A stretch of DNA of 64,000 nucleotides from Candidatus Poribacteria bacterium (GTDB lineage: Bacteria > Poribacteria > WGA-4E > GCA-2687025): assembly GCA_028818695.1 (NCBI GenBank), contig JAPPNK010000020.1:128632-192631 (forward strand), given 5' to 3'. This document shows, one piece after another, positions 1 through 8,686 of this stretch. Position numbers and translations under genes: made by a program. The notes under the pieces are model-generated. The model saw only the letters and a list, made by a program, of their open reading frames with translations. It was not told the DNA's origin and ran no database searches. Each line of letters begins with the position of its first letter. Positions within the stretch are counted from its first letter, which is position 1.

Positions 1-1
1 G

Positions 2-1051
2 ATACGCATCGTCGGGTTGATGCTCGCCCCCGCGTTTGCGTTGAGCCTGTTCATTGACGCGAAAAGGGGAACAGAAGAAGGCGCGGAAGAGGGAGAGCCA
101 ATCAAAGAGCGTTTGAAACGGGCGGGCGTCGTGCTCGGCGTCATGGCTCTCGCCGTCTGCGTGTGGATGGGAAGGAACGCGCTTGTCAAGTCGGACGAAG
201 GCGCCGAGCTGTGGGAAGCCGCCACCTATGAACGCGAGCTGATTGTCGGCAGCGCGACCGACCCGACCTCCGAAACGATCAACAGCTCCCAATTCATGGC
301 GCGCTTGAAACACAACGCCGTTCACTACATCAACCTGACCGCCTCCCTTTTGACTGGCAGAAAGGCGCGAAGCGGCGCGTCGGCGTATCTGTTGGCGGGG
401 CTGGCATGCCTTGGATGGGTTCTGTCGCTGCGCCGCCGGCGCGGCGTTATGGAGTATTACGCCGCCTTGTACGCCGCCGTTTTCCTGATCTGGCCGGCGC
501 ATCAGGGAGAGCGGTTTCTGGTTCCCATACTCCCGATGATTTTTTTCTATGCCTTGACGCCGTTTGCGTTTCTTTTAGAATGGACGGCTTCGCGCTTTAA
601 AACGCTCGCAGGTCCGCTGTTTCGCAACATCTCCATCGCGGTTTTTTTGACGGCTGCGGCGGTCGGCTTTCTGTTTTCAAACGCCTCTAGCCTCTCCGCG
701 GCTGTGAAGCGGGAGCGCGCCGTACCTTACTATCAAGGCGGGATGGGGGATTACATGGCAGCTTTCGTTTGGGTTAAAGAGAACGCGCCCGAAGACGCGG
801 TACTCATCGCAAACCGCGCCCCGTACGGCATCATTACAGCGGAACGCCCGACCTACACCGTCCCGTGGGTACAGGGGCGGCATGACATGAAATGGGCGTC
901 CATTGAGCGGGTCGGCGGGACGCATGCGGTCGCAAGCCCAGGACACGGGCATATCGCGCAGCTCATTGAGAATTACCCGTCGCGGTTCCGCGAAATCAAA
1001 CGGTTCGGAGAATACGGCATCTACGAAATTCTAGAAAGGACGACGCCATGA
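2..1051 (+). CDS. Polytopic membrane protein, 3' part (glycosyltransferase-39-like)
   Basis: The reading frame is open to the left edge, so the gene starts upstream and only about the last 350 residues are seen. They form several hydrophobic segments separated by short basic loops. After the last membrane segment there is a soluble C-terminal tail with the sequence MGDYMAAFVWVKENAP and later GIYEI. That layout, membrane helices followed by a small periplasmic tail with a 'W.K.N.P..A.I' stretch, is typical of ArnT/PMT-type (GT39/GT-C) mannosyl- or arabinosyltransferases that use polyprenyl-phosphate sugars. The catalytic N-terminal loop is outside the window, so the activity cannot be confirmed. 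The stop codon overlaps the next start by ATGA, so the two genes are probably co-translated. Confidence 0.7.
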   Translation: MRIVGLMLAPAFALSLFIDAKRGTEEGAEEGEPIKERLKRAGVVLGVMALAVCVWMGRNALVKSDEGAELWEAATYERELIVGSATDPTSETINSSQFMARLKHNAVHYINLTASLLTGRKARSGASAYLLAGLACLGWVLSLRRRRGVMEYYAALYAAVFLIWPAHQGERFLVPILPMIFFYALTPFAFLLEWTASRFKTLAGPLFRNISIAVFLTAAAVGFLFSNASSLSAAVKRERAVPYYQGGMGDYMAAFVWVKENAPEDAVLIANRAPYGIITAERPTYTVPWVQGRHDMKWASIERVGGTHAVASPGHGHIAQLIENYPSRFREIKRFGEYGIYEILERTTP

Positions 1052-1872
1052 AACTTGGCGCGGCGACATACTCTTACTGGCACTTTACCCCAGAAAAAAC
1101 GCCCATTGAGCATGTGATTGACGAGGCGGCGCGCATCGGGCTGGATGGGGTGGAGATACTGCATCGGCAGATGGAATCGGAAGAGACGGGCTATATGCAG
1201 CGGCTGAAACGGCGCGCTTTTGTGAACGGACTCGACCTCTACGCTCTCTCGATCCATCAAGGGTTTGTTTCGCCTTCTCCTGAAACGCGCCAAAAGAATA
1301 TCGACCACACGCTCCGATGCATTGAGCTGGCGCATGAGATGGGCATCCCGTCGATCCGCCTCAATTCGGGGCGATGGGGGACGGTCAAGTCGTTCACACA
1401 GCTGATGGCGCTTGGAGGCGTTGAACCGGCTCTGAACGAATACACAGAGGACGACGCTTTTGAATGGTGCATCGAGAGCATCGAAAAATGCCTGCCGCAT
1501 GCGGAGCGGCATGGGGTGATACTGGCGCTGGAGAACCATTGGGGGTTGACCTCGCAGCCGGAGGGCGTCAACCGCATCTTGAAGGCGCTGCCGTCCGAGT
1601 GGTTGAAGGGGGCGATGGACTGCGGAAACTTCTTAGAAGAGCCGTATGAGAAACTGGAACAGATCGCCCCGTCGGCGGTATTGGTTCACGCCAAGACCTA
1701 CTACGGAGGCGGCGTCTGGTACTCGCTGGATTTGGACTACAGCCGCATCGCGCAGATACTGCAGAGCGCAGGCTTCAACGGCTGGATCTCCATTGAGTTT
1801 GAAGGCAAGGAGGATGCGCATACCGCGGTGCCGAAGTCGGCGGAGCGGCTGCGCAAAGCGTTCAATCTGTAA
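1048..1872 (+). CDS. Sugar phosphate isomerase/epimerase-like TIM barrel protein
   Basis: A 274-residue protein of the xylose isomerase-like / AP endonuclease family 2 superfamily. It has the usual barrel-strand signatures: GLDGVEILH near residue 30, a metal-ligand style ALENHWG near residue 165, GAMDCGNF near 190, LVHAK near 215 and WISIEFEG near 250. These Glu, Asp and His residues match the divalent-metal site of the family. Members isomerise or epimerise sugars, inositols or hydroxypyruvate-like compounds; the substrate cannot be read from sequence. The start is an ATG with AAAGGA upstream, overlapping the preceding stop by ATGA. It is the last gene before the metal-transporter promoter. 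Confidence 0.85.
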   Translation: MKLGAATYSYWHFTPEKTPIEHVIDEAARIGLDGVEILHRQMESEETGYMQRLKRRAFVNGLDLYALSIHQGFVSPSPETRQKNIDHTLRCIELAHEMGIPSIRLNSGRWGTVKSFTQLMALGGVEPALNEYTEDDAFEWCIESIEKCLPHAERHGVILALENHWGLTSQPEGVNRILKALPSEWLKGAMDCGNFLEEPYEKLEQIAPSAVLVHAKTYYGGGVWYSLDLDYSRIAQILQSAGFNGWISIEFEGKEDAHTAVPKSAERLRKAFNL

Positions 1873-1938
1873 GCCTGCCGAATGCAAAAGCGCGCGGTTT
1901 CTGCGGAGCTGTGGATTTCCCCGCGTCAGTTGCCGATG

Positions 1939-1967
1939 TTGCGCGTCCGCCTTCCCCATGCTATATT
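1939..1967 (+). promoter_or_regulatory. Sigma70-like promoter of the metal ABC transporter operon
   Basis: A -35 hexamer TTGCGC (1939-1944) and a -10 hexamer TATATT (1962-1967) are separated by exactly 17 bases, 37 bases upstream of the lipoprotein ATG. The -10 box lies inside the palindrome annotated next, so repression by promoter occlusion is expected. Confidence 0.6.
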
Positions 1968-1985
1968 TAGCTAAGGCTAAATATA
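1962..1985 (+). promoter_or_regulatory. MntR-like operator palindrome
   Basis: A perfect inverted repeat has 10-base arms, TATATTTAGC and GCTAAATATA, around the 4-base spacer TAAG. The core TAGC-N4-GCTA with a 4-base spacer matches the enterobacterial MntR box (ACATAGC-AAAG-GCTATGT). It overlaps the -10 box of the troA promoter. Control by a manganese-sensing DtxR/MntR-family repressor is inferred from this match and from the metal-transporter genes behind it. Confidence 0.65.
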
Positions 1986-2003
1986 AACGGGAGAGGGTAT
2001 TTG

Positions 2004-2951
2004 ATGACGCCGCGCCTCGCATTGCTGATCATTTCTACGGCGGTCGGTTGGAGTTTCCTGTCAGGCTGCGGAGACAAGCCGGGCGCCCAGGGTCCGCCCG
2101 ACGACGGCCGGCTCCGCATTGTCGCGACGACCGGCATGGTCGGCGACCTTGTCAAAAACATCGGCGGCAGCCGCGTCCGCGCGACAACGCTCATGGGTCC
2201 CGGCGTTGATCCGCACCTCTACAAGGCGACGCCTAGCGACGCCGCCGCATTGCGCAGCGCGGATATGATCTTCTACAACGGACTCTTTCTAGAAGGCAAA
2301 ATGTCCGAGCTGTTTGAACAAATAGAGAAGCAGGGGGGGCATGTTGTTGCGGTCGCTGAAGCGGTTGACCATGCGCGGCTGATTGAGCTGCCGCAGCTAG
2401 GGCATCGCGACCCGCATATTTGGTTTGATGTATCGCTCTGGGCGGAGTGCGTTCCCGTCGTTCAGAAGGCGTTGACCCAAAAAGATCCGGACGGAGCGGA
2501 TGAGTACCGCAAAAATGCCGAGGCGTATGCAAAAGAGCTGGAGGCGTTGGGCGAATGGTGCGCGGAGCAGGCGCGCTTGATACCCGAGGACCGGCGCATT
2601 CTCGTTACAAGCCATGACGCTTTCGGTTATTTTGGACGGGCGTACGGGTTTCAAGTGGTCGGCTTGCAGGGCATTTCTACTGCGCTTGAGCCTGGGCAGG
2701 CGGACATTGTCAACCTGGTTGATTTTATTCGACAGCATAATGCGCCGGCGATCTTTGTGGAGTCCAGCGTCCCAAGAGCCGCTATTGAGCGCGTTGCCGA
2801 GGACGCGGGCGTTAAAATCGGCGGAGAGCTGTTTTCAGACGCCATGGGCGGCGAAGAAACTCCCGAAGGAACCTACATCGGCATGGCGCGTCACAACATG
2901 CGGACGATCGTGGACGCCCTGTCGCGCGAAACGGAGCGCGATTCGGAATGA
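2004..2951 (+). CDS. troA: Metal ABC transporter substrate-binding lipoprotein (TroA/ZnuA family)
   Basis: A cluster A-1 (SBP_bac_9) solute-binding protein of 315 residues that captures Mn, Zn or Fe outside the inner membrane. It has a lipoprotein signal with lipobox LSGC (Cys22). The four metal ligands of the family are recognisable as His71 (DPHLYK), His138 (DPHIWFD), His204 (TSHDAFGYF) and Asp279 (FSDAMGG). Three His plus Asp is the TroA/ZnuA pattern, whereas Mn-specific PsaA/MntC types have Glu at the third position, so the ligands alone do not settle the metal. The ATG at 2004 is preferred over TTG at 2001; GGGAGAGG lies just upstream. It is the first gene of a four-gene operon with ATGA or TTGA overlaps throughout. 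Confidence 0.92.
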   Translation: MTPRLALLIISTAVGWSFLSGCGDKPGAQGPPDDGRLRIVATTGMVGDLVKNIGGSRVRATTLMGPGVDPHLYKATPSDAAALRSADMIFYNGLFLEGKMSELFEQIEKQGGHVVAVAEAVDHARLIELPQLGHRDPHIWFDVSLWAECVPVVQKALTQKDPDGADEYRKNAEAYAKELEALGEWCAEQARLIPEDRRILVTSHDAFGYFGRAYGFQVVGLQGISTALEPGQADIVNLVDFIRQHNAPAIFVESSVPRAAIERVAEDAGVKIGGELFSDAMGGEETPEGTYIGMARHNMRTIVDALSRETERDSE

Positions 2952-3706
2952 TTCCAGCAATTGAAACGCATAACCTAACGGTCAGCTACAGCAAGCGACC
3001 CGTTCTTTGGAATGTGGACGTCGCCATTCCGCCGGGGCGCCTTGTCGGGGTGATCGGTCCAAACGGGGCGGGAAAAAGCACGCTCTTAAAAACAACGATG
3101 GGGCTGCTGCCCGCCTCTTCCGGTTGGGTGAAAATTTTCGGCAAACCGATCAAAGAGGCGCGTCGAAGAGTCGCCTATGTCCCCCAGCGCGAATCGGTCG
3201 ATTGGGACTTTCCCGTCACGGCGCTGGATGTCGTTCTCATGGGTCGATATGGGCGCCTCGGCTGGTTTGGGCGTCTCAAGGCGTCGGACAGACAAGCCGC
3301 TCAAGAGGCGCTTCAAAAGGTTGGGATGGAGGCGTTCGCCCGCCGGCAGATTTCGAACCTGTCGGGGGGTCAGCAGCAGCGGGTTTTTCTGGCGCGGGCA
3401 TTGGCGCAGGAGACAGACGTCTATCTCATGGATGAGCCGTTTGTGGGAGTCGACGCCGCGACGGAGAAGGCGATCCTGGAGCTGTTAAGCGAGCTTCGGG
3501 AGCGCGGCAAAACGGTTCTTGTCGTCAGCCATGATCTCGACTCGGCGCGGCGTAACTGCGACGATCTGCTTTTATTGAACATGCGCGTTGTCGCTTACGG
3601 GGCGGCTAAAGAGGTGTTCACGCCGCCGCTGCTTCAAAAAACATACGGCGGACGGTTGACGATACTCTCCGACGCCGCGGACGCGGTCTGGGAGGCGGAG
3701 CGTTGA
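2948..3706 (+). CDS. troB: Metal ABC transporter ATP-binding protein (TroB/MntB/ZnuC family)
   Basis: ATPase subunit of the metal importer, 252 residues. Walker A GPNGAGKST lies at 37-45, the Q-loop at VAYVPQRE, the ABC signature LSGGQQQR near 138, Walker B VYLMDEPF near 158 and the H-loop VVSHD near 193. The Q-loop region VPQRESVDWDFPVTALDVV is characteristic of the Mn/Zn/Fe chelate subfamily. It overlaps troA by ATGA and the first permease by TTGA. Confidence 0.95.
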   Translation: MIPAIETHNLTVSYSKRPVLWNVDVAIPPGRLVGVIGPNGAGKSTLLKTTMGLLPASSGWVKIFGKPIKEARRRVAYVPQRESVDWDFPVTALDVVLMGRYGRLGWFGRLKASDRQAAQEALQKVGMEAFARRQISNLSGGQQQRVFLARALAQETDVYLMDEPFVGVDAATEKAILELLSELRERGKTVLVVSHDLDSARRNCDDLLLLNMRVVAYGAAKEVFTPPLLQKTYGGRLTILSDAADAVWEAER

Positions 3707-5001
3707 GACCAAAACGGCTCGCCGTTGGAGCGGCGCTGTGGACGGTTGCCGCTCTCGCCCGCGCCGAACGCATTGCGGACATGGACGCTGGGGGCGCCGG
3801 CTGGGTTGATCAGGCGTACCGCTTTCTGCAAATGTCCGATCCGTCCGTCCGGCTGGGCGCGGGCGGGTCGCTTCTTTTGGGCGTTTTGTGCGGCGCGTTA
3901 GGCTCCTTTATCGTCCTGCGCGGCCTGTCGCTGATTGGCGACACTCTGGGGCATGCCGTTCTGCCTGGCGTGGCGGTCGGTTTTCTGGCGGTCGGGGCGA
4001 AGGCGCCGGGACCGATCTTTATTGGGGCGATGGCCGCCGGAGCCGCCGCGGCGGGCTGCATGAGCGTTGCGACCCGGTATTCCCGCGTCAAACCGGACGC
4101 GGCGATGGGCATTGTCCTGTCCGGCTTTTTCGGCTTAGGGATCGTTCTGTTGACGCGCATTCAAAAGATGCCGTCGTTTGGAAATCAGAGCGGTCTTGAC
4201 AAGTTTCTCTTTGGACAAGCCGCCGCCATGAACGCCGGAGACCTAGTCTGGCTTGCGTCTGTCGCGGCTCTTTCCTTGGCGGTCATATGGGTTTTTTTCA
4301 AGCAGTTTGCCGCCGTCAGTTTTGACGAAATCTACGCCCATTCCATCGGCATACCGATTCGGCTGTTCCACTGGATTTTAATGTTTATGCTGACGGCCGC
4401 TGTCGTCGTCTCGATCAAAGCCGCCGGCGTCGTTCTCGTCTCCGCGATGCTCGTCATTCCCGCTTCAACCGCGTATCTGTTGACGGATCGGTTGCCGCAT
4501 TTAACTCTCATGTCGGCTGCGATTGGCGCCTTTTCTGGGTTGATGGGTTCGTTCATCAGTTTTCTTGGTCCCGGTTTGCCGACGGGACCGCTGATGGTTT
4601 TGTGCGCTTCGTTTCTTTTTGCGCTTGCGTACGGTTTTTCGCCTCGGCATGGGCTTCTGACGCGCATGATGCGCAGGCGCGCCAACCGCAAGCGGACGGC
4701 GCTGGAAGACGCCCTGCGCGAGCTGCTGGGAGGGGGAGCCGTTGAGCCGGGCGTCGGCGCAGCGCTCGTCCGACAGGGTTTCGCCCAAGGCGGGGGCGGA
4801 AACCTGCGCCTCACAGAAGAAGGGCGCGCCCGAGCGGAACGAATCCGCCGCAACAGGGAGCTGTGGGAACTGTACCTCACCCGGGAAGCTGAAATCGCTC
4901 CCGACCATGCGCAGGAGGACTCGGAGGAGATTGAGCATGTGCTGGGAGCTGAGATCGTTCAGCGGTTGGAAGAAGAGCTGAAAAAGGGGCGCGCCGAATG
5001 A
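3703..5001 (+). CDS. troC: Metal ABC transporter permease fused to a DtxR/MntR-like domain (TroC-like)
   Basis: A 432-residue ABC-3 family permease. Residues about 45-315 are the hydrophobic core, with the motifs GDTLGHAVLPGVAVGF and AGVVLVSAMLVIPASTAYLL. From about 325 to the end there is a soluble extension: a short winged-helix-like stretch (LRLTEEGRARAERIRRNREL) and then WELYLT...HAQEDSEEIEHVLGAEIVQRL, which resembles the metal-binding and dimerisation domain of DtxR/MntR repressors. The helix-turn-helix part looks shortened compared with that in the next gene. The start is TTG at 3703, overlapping the ATPase stop as TTGA; an N-terminal hydrophobic segment precedes the core. Such permease-repressor fusions are known in some phyla. 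Confidence 0.88.
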   Translation: MRPKRLAVGAALWTVAALARAERIADMDAGGAGWVDQAYRFLQMSDPSVRLGAGGSLLLGVLCGALGSFIVLRGLSLIGDTLGHAVLPGVAVGFLAVGAKAPGPIFIGAMAAGAAAAGCMSVATRYSRVKPDAAMGIVLSGFFGLGIVLLTRIQKMPSFGNQSGLDKFLFGQAAAMNAGDLVWLASVAALSLAVIWVFFKQFAAVSFDEIYAHSIGIPIRLFHWILMFMLTAAVVVSIKAAGVVLVSAMLVIPASTAYLLTDRLPHLTLMSAAIGAFSGLMGSFISFLGPGLPTGPLMVLCASFLFALAYGFSPRHGLLTRMMRRRANRKRTALEDALRELLGGGAVEPGVGAALVRQGFAQGGGGNLRLTEEGRARAERIRRNRELWELYLTREAEIAPDHAQEDSEEIEHVLGAEIVQRLEEELKKGRAE

Positions 5002-6347
5002 ACGATCTGATACCCCCCTTCGACTGGACACGGGTCTTCGTTGAGCAGTGGACGGGCGCCGCAAATATCGACGCTTCCTTCTGGGTTGTGGCGACGGGCG
5101 CGCTGGCGGCAATTTCCTGCGGAATTGTCGGATGTTTCCTGATACTGCGCGGCATGGCGATGATCGGAGACGCTGTCAGCCATGCGGTTTTGCCGGGGAT
5201 TGCAGGCGCCTTTCTGCTTTCAGAGTCGCGCGCCTCCTTTCCGATGTTTCTCGGCGCCGCTGTCGTCGGCGTTTTGACGGCCGCGCTCATCGAGGCGGTC
5301 TATAAGAGCAGCCGTATCAAGGCGGACGCTTCGATGGGCGTCGTCTTCCCGGCGCTGTTTGCGTTCGGAGTTCTTCTCATCTCGCTCATGGCGGACAAGG
5401 TGGACCTTGACCAGGAATGCGTTCTCTACGGCGAGATCGCTTTCGTCCCGTTTGAGGCGCGCGCCGAATGGTTTGGATGGACGGCGGGGCCTGAATCGAC
5501 GATGGTTTTGCTGTGCGCGGCGCTCGTCGTTATTGGGGGCGTCGTTCTGTTTTACCGTCCGCTGCTCATCGCCTCCTTCGATCCGCAGCTGGCGACATCG
5601 ATGGGCGTCAGCGCCGCAGTTGTTCATTACGGCCTCATGACGGTTCTGTCGTTGACGGTTGTCTGCTCCTTCGAGGCGGTCGGCGCGATACTTGTCATTG
5701 CGATGCTGATTGCGCCCGGCGCGACAGCGTATCTTTTTACGGACAGGCTTCCGACGATGCTTTGGATATCGGCGGGGCATGGTCTGTTCTGCGCCTTCGC
5801 CGGCTGGCATTTGAGCGTCTGGCTCGACTGCTCAACCGCCGGCGCGATGGCGGTTGTCGGGGCGGGTCTCTTTTTTGCGGCGCTTGTTGTGTCGCCTCGG
5901 CATGGGCTGCTGTCTCGGTTGACGCGGAGGGTTCAGCTTGCGCGGCGCGTCGCAGAAGAGAACGCGCTTGGGACGCTCTACCGCTCTCAAGAAGAAGGGG
6001 GCGATTCGATCGCTTCGGCGTCGCTGGCGGAGCTTCTCGGCGTGTCGGCGGGCGGCGCGAAGCGGGTCTTTCGGCGGCTTCGGCGGAAAGGATGGGCTGT
6101 TCAAGACGGGGCGGGAACGCTCGCCTTGACGAAGGCGGGGATGGGGCGCGCTGCGCAACTGCTGCGCGCCCACCGCCTGTGGGAAACGCTGCTGAGCAAC
6201 GAGGTCGGCCTTCCCGACGATCATCTCCACAGCGCCGCGCATCTGCTGGAGCATTACATCGACGAAGAGACGCTGAAGGCGCTGTCCGACACGCTTGGAA
6301 ATCCGAGCGTCGACCCGCATGGACGCCCCATTCCAAAAGTCGATTAG
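4998..6347 (+). CDS. troD: Metal ABC transporter permease fused to a full MntR/DtxR-type repressor domain (TroD-like)
   Basis: A 449-residue second permease of the importer. The ABC-3 core spans about 20-300, with GDAVSHAVLPGIAGAFL and VGAILVIAMLIAPGATAYLF. Residues about 315-449 look like a complete MntR/DtxR protomer. A winged helix-turn-helix (SLAELLGVSAGGAKRVFRRL, then LALTKAGMGRAAQL) is followed by HRLWETLL, DDHLHSAAHLLEHYIDEET and the typical ending NPSVDPHGRPIP. The domain carries His and Glu residues where free MntR binds metal. No separate MntR gene is seen in the window. The 3' end overlaps the convergent oxidoreductase by 4 bases. Confidence 0.9.
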   Translation: MNDLIPPFDWTRVFVEQWTGAANIDASFWVVATGALAAISCGIVGCFLILRGMAMIGDAVSHAVLPGIAGAFLLSESRASFPMFLGAAVVGVLTAALIEAVYKSSRIKADASMGVVFPALFAFGVLLISLMADKVDLDQECVLYGEIAFVPFEARAEWFGWTAGPESTMVLLCAALVVIGGVVLFYRPLLIASFDPQLATSMGVSAAVVHYGLMTVLSLTVVCSFEAVGAILVIAMLIAPGATAYLFTDRLPTMLWISAGHGLFCAFAGWHLSVWLDCSTAGAMAVVGAGLFFAALVVSPRHGLLSRLTRRVQLARRVAEENALGTLYRSQEEGGDSIASASLAELLGVSAGGAKRVFRRLRRKGWAVQDGAGTLALTKAGMGRAAQLLRAHRLWETLLSNEVGLPDDHLHSAAHLLEHYIDEETLKALSDTLGNPSVDPHGRPIPKVD

Positions 6348-7396
6348 CCTGTCAGCGCTGCCAGCTTTGCCTGCACATCGACCGTCTGATTCGTTTGCGA
6401 CGCTTCAATCGCGCCGAACAGCAGAGCCGCGCTCTTGATGTTGTCCGAAAGAGCGGACGGGGGAACGGCGCCTCCGTCGAGCCATTCCAAGAACTGATGC
6501 ACAATCGCATGATGTCCGCCCCATTGCGGCGAAACGCGCTCCGCCTCCTCAACGGCGACGCCCTGACCAGGCGTGTGTTTCAGGACGCGCACAACGCCGT
6601 CCCTGTCCACAACCGCGGCGCCTTCGTCGCCCTCAACCCGGTAATACTCCGCATGCCAGCTGTTCTGCTCTCCTCCGCCTATGCAGTTGCCTTCGTAATG
6701 GGCGTACACGCCGTTGTTGAGCCGCATGACATAGGTTCCGCAGCATTCGCCGTCGAAGCTTTCATGGTCGGGGTTCCATTCCCAGCCTGCGATCGTTTCG
6801 CAGTCGGCGCCGGCGAGATTGCGTATCTGGTCGAAGTGGTGGACAGAGCCTTCGACAAGCAGCGTATGAGCGATCTCATGGCGGAACGCGCCCCATGCGC
6901 CGCGGCGTCTGTAATCAGCGGAAAAACGGGACATGATGTAATTTGGACGGCCGACCGCGCCCGATTCGACCGCATGTTTCAGGGTCATGATGCGCGGAGT
7001 GTAGCGGTAATTCTGCGTGATCTGCATCTTCACGCCCGCTTTTTGAACCGCGCGGTAGATCGCTTCGCAGTCTTCCCAGCTGTCCGCAATCGGTTTTTCG
7101 CTTAAAACATGGAGGCCCGCTTCGGCGGCTCCGACGGCCGCTTCTCGGTGTACGGCAGGGGGTATCACGACAACGGCAAAATCGGCTTCGACCGATTCAA
7201 ACGCTTTATGCATATCGGTGAAACGCCTAGACGCGGGCAGATCCAGAAAATCGCCCTGATCGTTCAGGACGTTCTCGCGTATCTCCGCCAGCGCGACCAC
7301 CTCCATCCGGTCAAAAAACGGCGGCATGAAACTCCGTATCCATCCGCCCGCCATGCCTCCCGCTCCAATCATGATGCATCGATGTTTTCTGCTCAT
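6344..7396 (-). CDS. Gfo/Idh/MocA family NAD(P)-dependent oxidoreductase
   Basis: A 350-residue cytosolic sugar or inositol dehydrogenase-like protein. The N-terminal Rossmann fold has IGAGGMAG (10-17), and the family motif EKP is at 100-102 (LSEKPIADS). The C-terminal half has the open-sheet substrate domain with conserved WHAEYYRVEGDEGAAVV. Substrate unknown; the family acts on glucose, inositol, sugar acids and pyranoses. The start ATG overlaps the stop of the acetate kinase gene by ATGA, so the two are probably translated together. Confidence 0.88.
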   Translation of the reverse strand: MSRKHRCIMIGAGGMAGGWIRSFMPPFFDRMEVVALAEIRENVLNDQGDFLDLPASRRFTDMHKAFESVEADFAVVVIPPAVHREAAVGAAEAGLHVLSEKPIADSWEDCEAIYRAVQKAGVKMQITQNYRYTPRIMTLKHAVESGAVGRPNYIMSRFSADYRRRGAWGAFRHEIAHTLLVEGSVHHFDQIRNLAGADCETIAGWEWNPDHESFDGECCGTYVMRLNNGVYAHYEGNCIGGGEQNSWHAEYYRVEGDEGAAVVDRDGVVRVLKHTPGQGVAVEEAERVSPQWGGHHAIVHQFLEWLDGGAVPPSALSDNIKSAALLFGAIEASQTNQTVDVQAKLAALTG

Positions 7397-8595
7397 CTGT
7401 CGCCTTTCTCTTGTATGAGCCGCGCCGTTTCGCGCGCCACAATGTATTCTTCGTTGGCTGAAACCGTCATGATCGCGGCTTCGCTGTCGTTTGACGAGAG
7501 GATTCCCTCTCCTTGAACCGTTTCGTTTCGCGCCGCGTCCAACTTTAAACCTAAACGCTCCATGTCTGCGCAGACAGCATGGCGGGTTGCGGCGCTCCGT
7601 TCGCCGATCCCGCCGGTGAACGCGAGGATGTCCACTCCGCCTAGCGCTGCGGCGTATGCGCCGACCGCTTTCTTTACGCCGTAATGGAATGCGTCCAGCG
7701 CCAACGCCGCATTGTCCTCTCCTTTTCCGGCTGCGTCAAGCAAATCGCGCAGATCGCCGCCGGGAATGCCGGATACGCCCGCTAAACCGGCGTTCGTCAT
7801 GAGCTCGCGCGAAAGCTCCTCAACGCTCATGCCGTGAACGCTCATGAGATAGATCGGAATGAACGGGTCGAGATCGCCGCAGCGGGAGCCTTGCAGCACC
7901 CCGCTTTGGGCGCTGAACGACATCGTCACGTCGATGGACTTTCCGCCCAAGACGGCGCAAAGAGACGAGCTCCCGCCGAGATGGCAGGAGATGAGGCGAA
8001 GCGGCTCCCGCCCAATTTTCAGCCCATGCTCCTTCATCAGCTGCGGCGCGCGTTCCGACGTCCAGCGGTGCGAGGCCCCATGGAACCCGTATCGGCGCAA
8101 GCCATGCTTTTCCACCCAAGCGCGTGGCAAGCCCAACTCGCGCGCATGCGGGGGAACCGTCTCATGGAACGCCGTCTCAAAAACGGCCGCCAGCGGAATG
8201 TCAGGCGTCAGCGATTGAAAGGTTCGTATGCATGCGAGATAAGCGGGGTTATGGAGCGGCATGACAGGGATATACGCCTCCAAACCTGCAACGACATGCT
8301 CATCGATGAGCGCCGATCGGGTAAAGCCCTTTGCGAAGACCGTTTTGAACCCGACGCCGTCTAGGCGCAGGGAGCGCGCCTTTTTCAAGAAATCGATCGC
8401 ATGCCGAACCGCCGGCAGATGGTCGGGCGCCTTCAATGCGCCCTCTGCGCTGATCTCGCCCGATCTGTATTGAAATGCGGAGGAGTTTCCGCCGATGCGC
8501 TCTACGGCTCCTTGCGCCAAGACGGTTTCATTCGCCGTGTTGAACAGTTTGAATTTGAAAGAGGAGCTGCCTGCGTTGACGGCAAGAATGTTCAT
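7393..8595 (-). CDS. ackA: Acetate kinase
   Basis: A 400-residue enzyme interconverting acetate + ATP and acetyl phosphate + ADP. Family signatures are the N-terminal MNILAVNAGSSSFKFKLF, RRYGFHGASHRWTSERAP, LGGSSSLCAV, GSRCGDLDPFIP and FTGGIGERSAATR. The length is normal for AckA. The ATG is preceded by AAGGAG with 8-base spacing. No phosphotransacetylase gene is adjacent, which is unusual; the only partner is the oxidoreductase downstream. A large palindrome lies in the divergent region upstream. Confidence 0.95.
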   Translation of the reverse strand: MNILAVNAGSSSFKFKLFNTANETVLAQGAVERIGGNSSAFQYRSGEISAEGALKAPDHLPAVRHAIDFLKKARSLRLDGVGFKTVFAKGFTRSALIDEHVVAGLEAYIPVMPLHNPAYLACIRTFQSLTPDIPLAAVFETAFHETVPPHARELGLPRAWVEKHGLRRYGFHGASHRWTSERAPQLMKEHGLKIGREPLRLISCHLGGSSSLCAVLGGKSIDVTMSFSAQSGVLQGSRCGDLDPFIPIYLMSVHGMSVEELSRELMTNAGLAGVSGIPGGDLRDLLDAAGKGEDNAALALDAFHYGVKKAVGAYAAALGGVDILAFTGGIGERSAATRHAVCADMERLGLKLDAARNETVQGEGILSSNDSEAAIMTVSANEEYIVARETARLIQEKGDR

Positions 8596-8686
8596 CTCGT
8601 CTCTCCTTAGTCTCGGATTGGTGTTGGCGCTGTTTTTGCTTCATATCGCTTTGGACGGCTGAAAGCGGCGCATTTTCGCTGTCGCT

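Noticed and set aside
1882-1974. Thirty-codon frame between the isomerase and troA
   Set aside because: No ribosome-binding site, and it runs through the promoter and operator of the transporter.
5513-7105. Long plus-strand frame across troD and the oxidoreductase gene
   Set aside because: It is antisense or out of frame to two well-supported genes and is Arg-rich, typical of a shadow frame in GC-rich DNA.
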